The notes under the pieces: model-generated | What the model was told of the DNA's origin: nothing | Database searches by the model: none | Seen by the model: the letters and a program-made list of their open reading frames with translations, nothing else | Translations under genes and position numbers: made by a program | Part shown: piece by piece, positions 8,892 through 17,439 of the stretch | How the letters are laid out: the number at the start of each line of letters is the position of its first letter | How positions within the stretch are numbered: position 1 is the first letter of the stretch | Source of the DNA: JAGVPT01 sp964642725 | GTDB taxonomy: Bacteria > Bacteroidota > Ignavibacteria > UBA10030 > UBA8401 | Direction of reading: 5' to 3' | NCBI GenBank assembly: GCA_964642725.1 | Contig: CAZXQG010000012.1 | Location: 12,625-76,624, forward strand | DNA: 64,000 nt

Positions 8892-9407
8892 TTATTTATG
8901 GGAGATGGAGTAAATGCTCACTCCAAGCACGCCAAGGGTTGCTGTTGTGTTGACAATCATCAAGACATCCTGCCACGTAAGGGAGTCGGGAATTCTCTTC
9001 ACAACGATCATGTCGCCGGGTGCAAGCGGCACTGTCGGCGATTTACCCTCGAGGATGTCCCGTACGGCGATTGTGAACAAAGTCTTTTCTTTAACGTCTT
9101 TCTTGCCGGACACACGATAAAGAAGGACTTCATTCAAATTTGAATGTTCTTTCGGCCCTCCGGCATACGAGATCAGTTGAATAATATCGGTGTTTGTCGG
9201 TATCACATACACGCCTTGTTGAGGAACTTCCCCCCACAAATTTACCGTCATGGTCACCTCAAACGGTTTTGCGTAGTAAAAATACCCGGGCCTGCTCAAG
9301 CTGGATTGCTTGGCGCTGTTGAGTTCGGTTTCGGTGGGAACCTGCGCAAAGGAAGAGGCCACGGCCGCAATTACGATAAATAGTGTCAAGAATAGTTTCA
9401 TGGACAT
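8892..9407 (-). CDS. Short single-SLBB outer-membrane polysaccharide export protein
   Basis: A 171-residue secreted protein with a signal peptide (about residues 1-21, ending ASSFAQ). One SLBB-type beta-grasp domain spans about residues 50-140 (VNLWGEVPQQGVYVIPTNTD, then ISYAGGPKEHSNLNEVLLYR, then APGDMIVVKRIPDS). A hydrophobic helix ends the protein, as in Wza-type channels. The N-terminal polysaccharide-export (PES) domain of Wza is missing, so it is much shorter than a normal OPX protein. It sits 13 bases downstream of the Wzc-like gene and is most likely its outer-membrane or periplasmic partner. The second ATG, two codons later, could be the real start. Confidence 0.75.
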   Translation of the reverse strand: MSMKLFLTLFIVIAAVASSFAQVPTETELNSAKQSSLSRPGYFYYAKPFEVTMTVNLWGEVPQQGVYVIPTNTDIIQLISYAGGPKEHSNLNEVLLYRVSGKKDVKEKTLFTIAVRDILEGKSPTVPLAPGDMIVVKRIPDSLTWQDVLMIVNTTATLGVLGVSIYSISHK

Positions 9408-9420
9408 CCCGGTATTCGTA

Positions 9421-11811
9421 TTATGTTTTTTCCTTGGGGATATATTTTTGCTGATAGTAGTACTCTCCGTGCAGGTGGTAGTACCCCCGGTGCAAGCGAT
9501 TCAATTCATATTGATTGACGACAATGCCGGCAAGATTCAGCCTGATTCCTTCGATGATATCCACGGAGTGCTCCAGGCTGTCAAACGTCGTTGAATTTGT
9601 CTTCACGACGAAAATGACGGCATCAACCATGGCGACCAATAATTCTGAATCTGTAAAGAGAAGGATCGGCGGCGAATCGTACAAGATAACATCATACATC
9701 TTGTCGAGTTCTAATTTCAAATTCTTCATTGTCGACGAGCCGATGAGTTCGGTCGGATTCAGCGGGATCGCGCCGCAAGTCAGAATGTCCAGGTTTTCAA
9801 TGAAGGTGTGGCGTATCGCTGCAGAAATATCGACCTCACCGAACAGCACCTCCGTGAGACCGGGTTCAAGGTTCAAATTAAAAAGCTCGTGAACCGTCGG
9901 ACGGCGCAAGTCGACGTCGACCAGCAGCACTTTTTTTCGAGTTTGCGCGAACACCACCGCAAGGTTTGCAGCCGTCAGCGACTTGCCTTCCTGAGGTGCG
10001 CCGCTCGATAAGAGAATACTCTTTACCGGCGTCTCTTTTTTCCAATACTGGATGCTGGTCCTCAACCGTCTGTACGAATCCGCAATTCTTGAATAAGGAT
10101 TAATCGCCGTAACTAAATGCGGGTCGATAATCAAACCGTCGGACGCAGCTTCTTTCCCATCATCGCCAACCACTCTCCGAACTGTTCCCCGTTCCCCGTC
10201 CACCGTCCCGCTCACGGGATCCACGCGAGTAACGAGATTCAGAGCCTTTTCATCCATGGCCGGAATCACCGTCAACACACTCAGTCCCCGGCGTTTGATA
10301 TCTTCGGGTTTGTGAATCCGGTCGTCAAAATAGTTGATGAAAAATGCCGAGCTGATTCCCATCACCAGGCCGATAAAGAATCCAAACCCGAGGTTCTTGG
10401 GAATGTTAGGATAAAGATGAGTCTGCGGAGGAAGGGCGTGCTGAAGGACGTCGACGTATCCGAATTCCGATTGCTCGGCGATAAGTGCGGACTGGTATTT
10501 TTCTTCCACGGCAACATAGACTTTTTCGAGCGTCATTTTTGACCGTTGAAGCCGGGCGTAATCAATATTGATTTTAGGGATGTTCTGAAAACGCGCTTCA
10601 CCTTGGTTGATACCGTTCACCAATGCCTTGTGACGGACTTCCAATGATTGAAGATGCATCTGGGCGTCAGTGAGCTTCTCGGCAAGGTCTTTGGCCAGTT
10701 CGCGTCTCTCAGCAGTTCTTCGCGGTTTGTTTAGACCGGTTCCCATCTTGTCGTTTATTTTCTTGTGGAGCGCTTCGATCTGGCTGTTGATATCTGCAAT
10801 CCGATTCGACACCAGCGCCTGGTCTTGCATCTCTGAGTTCTGTTCTTTGATAAGGTCGCGTTCCTGTTCAAGCGCGTTAATCTGTTCCAATATTTTTTGT
10901 ATCTCAATGCTGGCAACCATATCCATGATCCGCTTGCTGTCGGCATCAATCTCATCTTCCTCGTTCTTGGGGAGCGTTGCCTTGACGTCCGCCAGTCTTT
11001 TCTCGTACGTCAGCACCGTACTTCTCGCCGTTTCGATTTCGATCTCAACTTCGTCGCGCTGCGCTTCCAGGTCGGAAATAGTTTTTACCACGGTCTGATT
11101 TTCTTCGTCGATAGAACCGTGTTTCTCGATATACCGGCGAAGCGCGTCCTCAACGGTGTCGAGCGCCGTTTTCTTGGCCTGCAGGGTGCGCTCCAAAAAT
11201 TCCCGCGTCGTGCGCAACTGCTTCCGGCTGTTATTGAGATTGTTCTGGTAATATGCTTCTGCGTACACGTTTGCGATAATCGCGGCTTCCTTCGGGCTCG
11301 TGCTTAGCGCGCTGATGAAAATAACGTCGGACGCCTTATCAGGGTCAAACGACACCGCATCATCAAGGCGGCCGAAGATCTCTTCGTTGTGGGCAAACGG
11401 TCCAAACGAAGGTTCGTCGTCCAAACGCTTGAGCACCTCAAGCGTGTCGTAGCCGCCCAATGTCGCGACGGGGTTTTTCTTCAGCAAGGCCAACACATCC
11501 TCGGCAATAACGCGGGATTTAAGAATGCCGATTTCTTTCATCAAGTTGCGCGTGCTTCCTCCAATGTCCGACAAATCAAGCGAACCTATCGCCATATCGC
11601 TTTTTGCCTTGCTGCTCACTTGAACGATTGCAACTCCTTGATAAATAAACGCGCCGAGGTATGTATAAAGGACGGCACCGATAAAAAAGGCGAGCGTTAT
11701 CCCGATGATGACATATTTCCACCGTTCAAGGATTTCAATATAATCACGAAGGCTCAATTCAAGAGCCGGCTGTGATGTCCCCGTACGACGATCTACTGTT
11801 TTTGCTGGCAT
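9421..11811 (-). CDS. Wzc-like chain-length protein and bacterial tyrosine autokinase
   Basis: A 796-residue inner-membrane protein. The N-terminal Wzz domain has a first membrane segment at about residues 35-55; long coiled-coil periplasmic regions follow; a second membrane segment lies at about 475-495 (GFGFFIGLVMGISSAFFINY). The cytoplasmic BY-kinase begins near residue 597, with Walker A (SSGAPQEGKS, 602-611), Walker A' (VLLVDVDLRRP) and Walker B (DVILYDSPP). The C-terminal tail carries a tyrosine cluster (Tyr777, 778, 784-786, 790), the autophosphorylation site type. It controls polymer length and export together with the SLBB protein downstream. Gene spacing is 13 bases to that gene and 67 bases to the transferase gene upstream. 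Confidence 0.92.
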   Translation of the reverse strand: MPAKTVDRRTGTSQPALELSLRDYIEILERWKYVIIGITLAFFIGAVLYTYLGAFIYQGVAIVQVSSKAKSDMAIGSLDLSDIGGSTRNLMKEIGILKSRVIAEDVLALLKKNPVATLGGYDTLEVLKRLDDEPSFGPFAHNEEIFGRLDDAVSFDPDKASDVIFISALSTSPKEAAIIANVYAEAYYQNNLNNSRKQLRTTREFLERTLQAKKTALDTVEDALRRYIEKHGSIDEENQTVVKTISDLEAQRDEVEIEIETARSTVLTYEKRLADVKATLPKNEEDEIDADSKRIMDMVASIEIQKILEQINALEQERDLIKEQNSEMQDQALVSNRIADINSQIEALHKKINDKMGTGLNKPRRTAERRELAKDLAEKLTDAQMHLQSLEVRHKALVNGINQGEARFQNIPKINIDYARLQRSKMTLEKVYVAVEEKYQSALIAEQSEFGYVDVLQHALPPQTHLYPNIPKNLGFGFFIGLVMGISSAFFINYFDDRIHKPEDIKRRGLSVLTVIPAMDEKALNLVTRVDPVSGTVDGERGTVRRVVGDDGKEAASDGLIIDPHLVTAINPYSRIADSYRRLRTSIQYWKKETPVKSILLSSGAPQEGKSLTAANLAVVFAQTRKKVLLVDVDLRRPTVHELFNLNLEPGLTEVLFGEVDISAAIRHTFIENLDILTCGAIPLNPTELIGSSTMKNLKLELDKMYDVILYDSPPILLFTDSELLVAMVDAVIFVVKTNSTTFDSLEHSVDIIEGIRLNLAGIVVNQYELNRLHRGYYHLHGEYYYQQKYIPKEKT

Positions 11812-11878
11812 AAGTAAGAAATTGATTACACGAAAACCCGTTTTACTACTGATGATTCAAGGAGGAGCATTGCTTTCA

Positions 11879-13252
11879 TTACCTCCCTTTACCAAACAGC
11901 ATGATGTGAATTGTTTTCAGCATAATGTCAATATCTAGCAATAAAGAATAATGAGAAATATAGTAAAGGTCGTATTGAAGCTTCGTAATAGTATCGTCAA
12001 TATTTTCGCCGTACGAATAATTCACCTGCGCCCAGCCCGTTATGCCGGGCTTCACGAGATGCCGGAAATGATAATACTCAATTTTCTGCTCATATTCACG
12101 TGCAACTTCAAACCATTCAGCCCGCGGGCCAATCATACTCATTTCCCCCTTTAAGACATTCCATAACTGCGGTAATTCGTCTATTCTGGTCAATCGGAGT
12201 ATTTTTCCCACCCTGGTAACGCGTGAGTCGTGTTCCCGGACATACCTATCTCCGGAAGCGAACCCATGAATCATTGTCCGGAATTTATACATCGTGAACG
12301 GTTGTTCGTTTCTGCCGATGCGTGTTTGCTTGAAAATAATCGGGCCGCGACTCTCGATCCGGATCGATATTCCGATAATCACCATCACCGGGAAAAACAA
12401 AATAAAGCCTACCGATGCAATTGCAATGTCAAGCAGCTGTTTCAAACGGGTGTTCCAGGGATTCCGGACGAGCAGCAGGTCGCCTTCGAACAACCACCAT
12501 TTGTTCAGGACAAAAAGAGGGACTTTACGAAAATTCTCCTCGAGGAACAGTCTGCTGGGAATTAACGGAACGTTGTGAAAATGGAGTGCGACCAGTTGCC
12601 TGAACACTTCGTTGCTCAGGGACGACCTGTCTTCGGTCAGAATAATACCATCGCATGTATCATTCATCGACCGAAGTTTATTGAGAACATCTCCTTCGAT
12701 AACGGGCGACCCGTTTCCATAAATCGGCGAGCCGACTTTTTTCCCGCTCAAGTCGGCAAACCGCACCTCTTGATCTTTTGGCGTTTCGGCGTACATCCGG
12801 TACAACTCCTGCGCAGTTTCGTCGGTTCCGAGAACAAAATAGAACCTTTTCCGCCGAATCTCGGCAAGACGGGAATTGATTGCTCTCCGTACGGAAAGCG
12901 AAATAATCAGGAACGTCAGAAACGTTGCCGGCAACACGCTGCGGCTGAATTGGAGCGATGGTTTATAGCTGAAGATATATACAACGACAATTGTCAACAC
13001 GACGCTGATAATCATCGCTAAAATATACCGGCTGGTGAACGGAAGGCTGCGCATATCAGTATCGGGGCTGTACGCGCCGACCGCTTCCAGCACCATCCAC
13101 GTAAGAAGAACCGGCAAAATCGCCCGGTACCAATATTCGGTGACAAAATCGACGTCGGTGCGCAGAAGGCTCAGGATAAAAAATATTCCAAAGAGCGTCA
13201 CTCCATCCGTCAGCATCAACGTCAATCTAAATATTTTCTTTGACCTTAGCAT
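11879..13252 (-). CDS. Polyprenyl-phosphate sugar-1-phosphate transferase (WcaJ/WbaP type)
   Basis: A 457-residue initiating transferase. Four membrane segments fill the first ~115 residues, a CoA-binding-like domain follows, and the C-terminal catalytic Bac_transf domain starts near residue 265: RLKQLLDIAIASVGFILFFP, FKQTRIGRNEQPFTMYKFRTM, then LRLTRIDELPQLWNVLKGEM, SMIGPRAEW and KPGITGWAQV. It moves a sugar phosphate from a nucleotide sugar to undecaprenyl phosphate, the first step of repeat-unit assembly. The DELPQ and GPR motifs are intact. It lies 12 bases downstream of the GT26 gene. The exact sugar cannot be read from sequence. Confidence 0.92.
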   Translation of the reverse strand: MLRSKKIFRLTLMLTDGVTLFGIFFILSLLRTDVDFVTEYWYRAILPVLLTWMVLEAVGAYSPDTDMRSLPFTSRYILAMIISVVLTIVVVYIFSYKPSLQFSRSVLPATFLTFLIISLSVRRAINSRLAEIRRKRFYFVLGTDETAQELYRMYAETPKDQEVRFADLSGKKVGSPIYGNGSPVIEGDVLNKLRSMNDTCDGIILTEDRSSLSNEVFRQLVALHFHNVPLIPSRLFLEENFRKVPLFVLNKWWLFEGDLLLVRNPWNTRLKQLLDIAIASVGFILFFPVMVIIGISIRIESRGPIIFKQTRIGRNEQPFTMYKFRTMIHGFASGDRYVREHDSRVTRVGKILRLTRIDELPQLWNVLKGEMSMIGPRAEWFEVAREYEQKIEYYHFRHLVKPGITGWAQVNYSYGENIDDTITKLQYDLYYISHYSLLLDIDIMLKTIHIMLFGKGR

Positions 13253-13264
13253 AAGATATAACGC

Positions 13265-14056
13265 TTACATCGAATCGTGTGAAGCAGTGTTTCGGAGCAG
13301 TCCTGCTCTTTGACAAAAAATATAATAGAGAAAAACCGGAGTTGAAACAAGGGTGCGTTTCCATACTCTTCGGGGTTCCCGAAGAAGCCGCGGCAGCCAT
13401 TCCAGGCCGGCGTCTTGGAGAGATGTCGACGCTCTTTGTTTTGTTCCGGCAAAGAAGTCGAACGCGGCGCCTATCGCAGCAATGAACGGAACGTTGAGAC
13501 GGCTGCGATGTTCCTGGCTCCATTTTTCCTGTTTTGGCGCCGTCATTCCAACCCACAGCGCAGTCGGCGCCGCGAGGTTGACAGCTTCAATGATTCTTTC
13601 ATTATCAGCGTCGGAAAATTTCTCTCTAAAAGGGGGTGCATAGGTACCGCACACCGAGATATGAGGAAACTCGGCCGACATCCGCGCTCTGATTCTTTCC
13701 AGGACTTCTTCTGATGAGCCGAGGAAGAAAAAAGACTTCCCGCGCGTATTGTTCCATCGCTCGGCCATTCCTGCGAAAAAATCGTAACCTGTAATCCGGC
13801 GGGTAATTGTGCCCCCCAATATTTTCGACGCCAGCACAATCCCGGCGCCGTCGGGAATGAGATAGTCGGCGGCACCAAGGGCGTTCAGGAATTGACGGTC
13901 GTCTTTTGCAACAACGAGTGAATGCGGGTTCGCGCAGAACAGAGTTTTGCCCTTCATTCCCCGGGAAATTCCGTCGTCAATCGCATCAAGAATTTCGGGC
14001 AATTGTGCCGTCTGAACCTGAACATTCCAAATCATCTCACGCTGAAAATCCGTCAT
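13265..14056 (-). CDS. WecG/TagA/CpsF family glycosyltransferase (GT26)
   Basis: A 263-residue enzyme of GT26. Conserved elements are LFCANPHSLVVAKDD, ADYLIPDGAGIVLASKILGG with RITGYDFF, and the C-terminal ALWVGMTAPKQEKW. Family members add ManNAc or a related amino sugar (or glucuronate) as the second sugar on the undecaprenyl-linked primer, so it should act directly after the initiating transferase encoded 12 bases downstream. Its start overlaps the stop of the upstream GT4 gene by 4 bases (ATGA), so the two are translationally coupled. Confidence 0.9.
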   Translation of the reverse strand: MTDFQREMIWNVQVQTAQLPEILDAIDDGISRGMKGKTLFCANPHSLVVAKDDRQFLNALGAADYLIPDGAGIVLASKILGGTITRRITGYDFFAGMAERWNNTRGKSFFFLGSSEEVLERIRARMSAEFPHISVCGTYAPPFREKFSDADNERIIEAVNLAAPTALWVGMTAPKQEKWSQEHRSRLNVPFIAAIGAAFDFFAGTKQRASTSLQDAGLEWLPRLLREPRRVWKRTLVSTPVFLYYIFCQRAGLLRNTASHDSM

Positions 14057-15273
14057 TGTTCATGCACTTTCGTTTTCCGATGTTCGCCCGCAGCACCGTA
14101 AATAGCCATCAAACGGCTGTAATTTTTCTCCGCGGTATACTTTTCATCAAAGTCGTGACGTGCACCTTCACCCAAAACACGCAATCTTGCATCGTCGGCA
14201 AGCAACCCCTTCACACACGCAATAATATCTCCGGCGTCTCCCGGAATGAACAGTCTGCCGTTGTTATTTTCGGTGATAAGGTACGGCAAGGAGCCGATAT
14301 TCGACGCGGCAACCGGAACGCCGAGGGCAAAGGCTTCCTGGACAACCATAGGAAATCCCTCGTAGCACAGTGAGGGAATAACCAGCAATTTTGCGGTCGA
14401 GATATGTTTCATCGCTTCCTCGCGCGAAACGTTTCCAAGAAATGAAACCGAATCGGACGCCCCGCTCTCCCGGACCGAACGAACAAGCTGCTCTCTCATC
14501 GGCCCGTCCCCGATGACCTCCAATTGCGGCGCATCCTTTCCCATTTGCTGCCACGCCTCCACCAGAACGTGTATTCCTTTCGCCGCATACAACCTGCCGA
14601 CAAAAACCGTTTTATTGTCCCTCTCTTTCCATGGAATCGGTTGAGGGGGAAGTTCGAGAAATTGAGGTTTAACAAAAAGCGATTCAGTCGGAATTCCGAA
14701 TTGAATCATCTTTTCTCTTTGAAAATCCGTTAACGTGATGAATGCGTCGACGTTCGTTCGCCATGTATTTATTGCGTTGTGAAAAGCAATCATTGCAGAA
14801 ACGGGAAGTGTCGCTATTCTGCTGTCACGGTAACAGCCGTACCGCAGCGCCGGGATGACGCTCTTTCTGTCCAGACAGAGCGTGCATGGCTTGTCTTTTC
14901 GGAGAGCAGTTGCCGCCGAACAACCGATCCGATAGTTATGCATCGTCATCACCGTCGGAGTATTATGTTCCCGAGAAGCGTAAAAAACAGAAGGCGATAG
15001 AAGCGGAAATGTGTTGTGAATGTGGACGATGTCGGGTTTCACTTCCCGCAATTTGCGCTTCAGCGCATTCAAACTGAACGGATTCCATACGGCGCCGGCC
15101 GCTCCCCTCAGCGACCCGATGAAACCTTCTCGAAGTATTTCATCACTGTGCCGGTTAAATTCTGTAACGGAATGCCCGCGGTTCCGAAGAAGTCCAGCTT
15201 CGGCACGATATGCAGTGTTCTCCCCGCTTGGCGCAGTCGATCCATAAAAATTGTGAACGAGAAGAATTTTCAC
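14053..15273 (-). CDS. Glycosyltransferase family 4
   Basis: A 406-residue GT-B enzyme. The N-terminal domain starts MKILLVHNFYGSTAPSGEN and contains DIVHIHNTFPLLSP. A Cys-bearing segment (CTLCLDRKS with a further CYRDSR) is similar in placement to that of the other GT4 of this cluster. The donor domain has VFVGRLYAAKGIHVLVEAW and the EX7E motif YEGFPMVVQEAFALGVPV. The start codon is GTG at 15273. It follows the deacetylase gene by 22 bases and overlaps the GT26 gene by ATGA. It transfers a hexose-type sugar in repeat-unit assembly; the sugar is unknown. Confidence 0.87.
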   Translation of the reverse strand: MKILLVHNFYGSTAPSGENTAYRAEAGLLRNRGHSVTEFNRHSDEILREGFIGSLRGAAGAVWNPFSLNALKRKLREVKPDIVHIHNTFPLLSPSVFYASREHNTPTVMTMHNYRIGCSAATALRKDKPCTLCLDRKSVIPALRYGCYRDSRIATLPVSAMIAFHNAINTWRTNVDAFITLTDFQREKMIQFGIPTESLFVKPQFLELPPQPIPWKERDNKTVFVGRLYAAKGIHVLVEAWQQMGKDAPQLEVIGDGPMREQLVRSVRESGASDSVSFLGNVSREEAMKHISTAKLLVIPSLCYEGFPMVVQEAFALGVPVAASNIGSLPYLITENNNGRLFIPGDAGDIIACVKGLLADDARLRVLGEGARHDFDEKYTAEKNYSRLMAIYGAAGEHRKTKVHEQ

Positions 15274-15295
15274 AGCCTGTAAGAATGATCAAAGA

Positions 15296-16063
15296 TTATT
15301 GCGCCGATGGTGTACGGTCCATAAACCATTTTTTGACAAATAGCCCGGCGCGCAATGTTTTGTACTTTGTCAAATTCGTCTGACTGAAAATAGAAACGGG
15401 GTCGCGTAAATCATCGGCATAAATCCTGAACAACACGCCGCCGACTCCTTCCCATGTTCTATTGTCTCCCGCACCAACGGCAAAATTGTATTTGTAGTAT
15501 TTTTGTACATACTTCACAATCGACGCGTTAAACTGTCCATACGGGTAGACGAAAGTATCGACATGGTGGTGTAATTTTTGTTCGAGGACTTGTTTTGATT
15601 TGAAGAGTTCATCCTCAATGTTTCGGCATTGAAGCAGATTGGGATGTGAATACGAGTGCGACGCAATTTTCACCAAACCGCCGGAACTAATCTCAGACAG
15701 CTCGCGCCACGAACAAAATGGGGCCGATTGTACATATCTGTCTCCCCCCATCATTTCATCAGTCGGCACGCCCAAACGGACATCTTGAGGAATGTGATCG
15801 CCTGAATCTAGAATGAACTTTGGGGAAACTGCAAGAACTACGCGCATTCCAAATCTTTGTACTAACGGAAAGACATAACGGTAGAAACTATAACTAGCAT
15901 CATCAAAAACCATGCAGAGATTTACGAGGTCTTTTGCCAAAACATCGCCCGGCAAAACAACTTGGAAGTGCTCTTTGATATACTCGAAATGTTTTTCAAA
16001 AATTGCACGGGAATTGGATAATTTATCTCCATCGATGCGATGATACATGCAACAAAGCAACAC
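15296..16063 (-). CDS. Polysaccharide deacetylase family protein (NodB homology)
   Basis: A 255-residue carbohydrate esterase 4-type protein. It begins LLCCMYHRI, as many capsule-cluster deacetylases do. Motif 1 is MVFDDAS (Asp54-Asp55; the usual Gly after the Asp pair is Ala), motif 2 is SHSYSHPNL with the two metal-binding His residues, and FVYPYGQF is a later conserved motif. It likely removes N-acetyl groups from a polysaccharide or its precursor. The start is GTG at 16063; no signal peptide is evident, so it may be cytoplasmic or need another start. It is the first gene of the minus-strand polysaccharide cluster and has a promoter at 16125-16155. Confidence 0.82.
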   Translation of the reverse strand: MLLCCMYHRIDGDKLSNSRAIFEKHFEYIKEHFQVVLPGDVLAKDLVNLCMVFDDASYSFYRYVFPLVQRFGMRVVLAVSPKFILDSGDHIPQDVRLGVPTDEMMGGDRYVQSAPFCSWRELSEISSGGLVKIASHSYSHPNLLQCRNIEDELFKSKQVLEQKLHHHVDTFVYPYGQFNASIVKYVQKYYKYNFAVGAGDNRTWEGVGGVLFRIYADDLRDPVSIFSQTNLTKYKTLRAGLFVKKWFMDRTPSAQ

Positions 16064-16124
16064 GCAGGCTCCAAAAATATAACTGTTAACTATCCCGAGC
16101 CCCTACACGGCAACAGTAATGGCT

Positions 16125-16155
16125 CAAATATACATTATCTAACAATATTATCAAA
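16125..16155 (-). promoter_or_regulatory. Bacteroidota-type promoter for the polysaccharide cluster
   Basis: On the minus strand TTTG is followed by exactly 19 bases and then TATATTTG, a full match to the Bacteroidota primary-sigma pattern TTTG-N19-21-TAnnTTTG. Transcription would start near 16118 and give a leader of about 55 bases to the deacetylase GTG. A sigma-70 reading (TTGATA-N16-TATATT) falls on the same bases. The rest of the 16064-16336 gap shows no other convincing element; the plus-strand gene's promoter was not identified. Confidence 0.6.
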
Positions 16156-16336
16156 GTTTCCCGTCGGTTGCCAGCAAAAACCTCTCCAGACATGATTCAC
16201 TGAAGGAAAAACCAAGGAGAAGGATCCATGTCTTTAGAATGCATAACTCAGAAATTGTGACATAAAGACTCAAATTAGGACACCCCCGTATACAGGTTTT
16301 GTTTGACCCTTTCTGTTATTTTATGTTTATTATAGG

Positions 16337-17251
16337 ATGAAGATTCTGGGGAGAATGCTCATCGCATGCGACTGCCGAACTCGTTATTTCGGAACCCGAT
16401 TCTTGTTAGTTTTCTGCTTTTTGTCTGCCGGTATCGTCCTCCCTCAATCCGAAAAAAAAAATCCCCAGCCGCTTGATTCATCCCAAATCAGCGGACCACG
16501 GCTCGCTATCGTTGGAGGTGCTGTTGTCGCAAGCGGAGTCGCAGTTCATTTTACCCGGTATGAACCGCTGTGGAAGAGCCACTATTCTTCGTTTCGATTT
16601 CATGAAGATTTTTCCTATGCCCGAAATCAGGATAAGCTTCTCCATTTTTACGGAAGCGCGGTGGGAAGCGTCATTTCTACAAAGGCACTTTCATGGGCAG
16701 GCTATGATGAACAGGATGCTGTTCTCTGCGGAGCGGCAACTTCTTTCACATTCCTCACTTTCATGAAGATAGAAGACGGCCACATTGACTACCTTGGATT
16801 CGACCGTGTCGATGAGCTTGCGAATCTATTCGGCGCAGGATATCCGCTGGCGCAGTACTACGTCCCGTGGCTGAAGAGTTTCACGCCGAAAGCTTCGTAC
16901 GTTGCATCCAAGAATGCCGTTGTCGATGCAGGGCAAACTCTGCCGGGTTTTCTTGAAGACCACGAGGGACAAAGATTTTGGATGGGAATTACCGTGCACG
17001 ATCTGCTGCCGAAAAATTTTCAGGAGTATTGGCCGTCGATCGTCGGACTTGCAGCCGGTTATACTGTCCGCGGTTTAAACACGCCTCACTCTTACCATGA
17101 GACGATTATTGCACTCGACCTTGATTTACGGAAACTCCCCGGCGATTCACAATTCCTTAAGTCGCTGTGGGAGATGCTGAATTACATTCACCTCCCGATG
17201 CCTGCGGTCCGGATCAGCCAGTCCGCCATTTGGTACGGACTGTATTTCTAA
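16337..17251 (+). CDS. DUF2279-like exported protein
   Basis: A 304-residue protein with an N-terminal hydrophobic export segment (about residues 20-38). The core contains RNQDKLLHFYGSAVGSVIST followed by a second hydrophobic stretch and DRVDELANLFGAGYPLAQYY; the K-x-x-H-F and D-x-x-x-N-x-x-G pattern is that of DUF2279 (YfiM-like) proteins of Bacteroidota, whose function is unknown. The second half (YWPSIVGLAAGYTVRGLN) resembles the repeated GYxVR-type ending of the same family. It is a single gene, divergent from the polysaccharide cluster. No promoter was recognised. The first ATG is used; one at residue 7 is also possible. Confidence 0.55.
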   Translation: MKILGRMLIACDCRTRYFGTRFLLVFCFLSAGIVLPQSEKKNPQPLDSSQISGPRLAIVGGAVVASGVAVHFTRYEPLWKSHYSSFRFHEDFSYARNQDKLLHFYGSAVGSVISTKALSWAGYDEQDAVLCGAATSFTFLTFMKIEDGHIDYLGFDRVDELANLFGAGYPLAQYYVPWLKSFTPKASYVASKNAVVDAGQTLPGFLEDHEGQRFWMGITVHDLLPKNFQEYWPSIVGLAAGYTVRGLNTPHSYHETIIALDLDLRKLPGDSQFLKSLWEMLNYIHLPMPAVRISQSAIWYGLYF

Positions 17252-17439
17252 ATTGAGACTTCTGAATAATTCCAAACGTATGGCTCGCCCAAGCCCCGAA
17301 GGTCCCAAAGGGATTCCGTTGGAAGATGCTTCGCCGGATGCTACGTCGCAAAATGAATTAGAAAGAGACTCCTTGCGCCTTGTCGGCTTTGCGTGAGACG
17401 ATTTTTCAGATGTCTCAAATTGATCCGCGAGAAAATTTT

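Noticed and set aside
17276..17345. Possible further copy of the palindromic repeat (CCCAAAGGGATTCCGTTGG)
   Set aside because: Only about 20 bases resemble the family; no terminal repeats.
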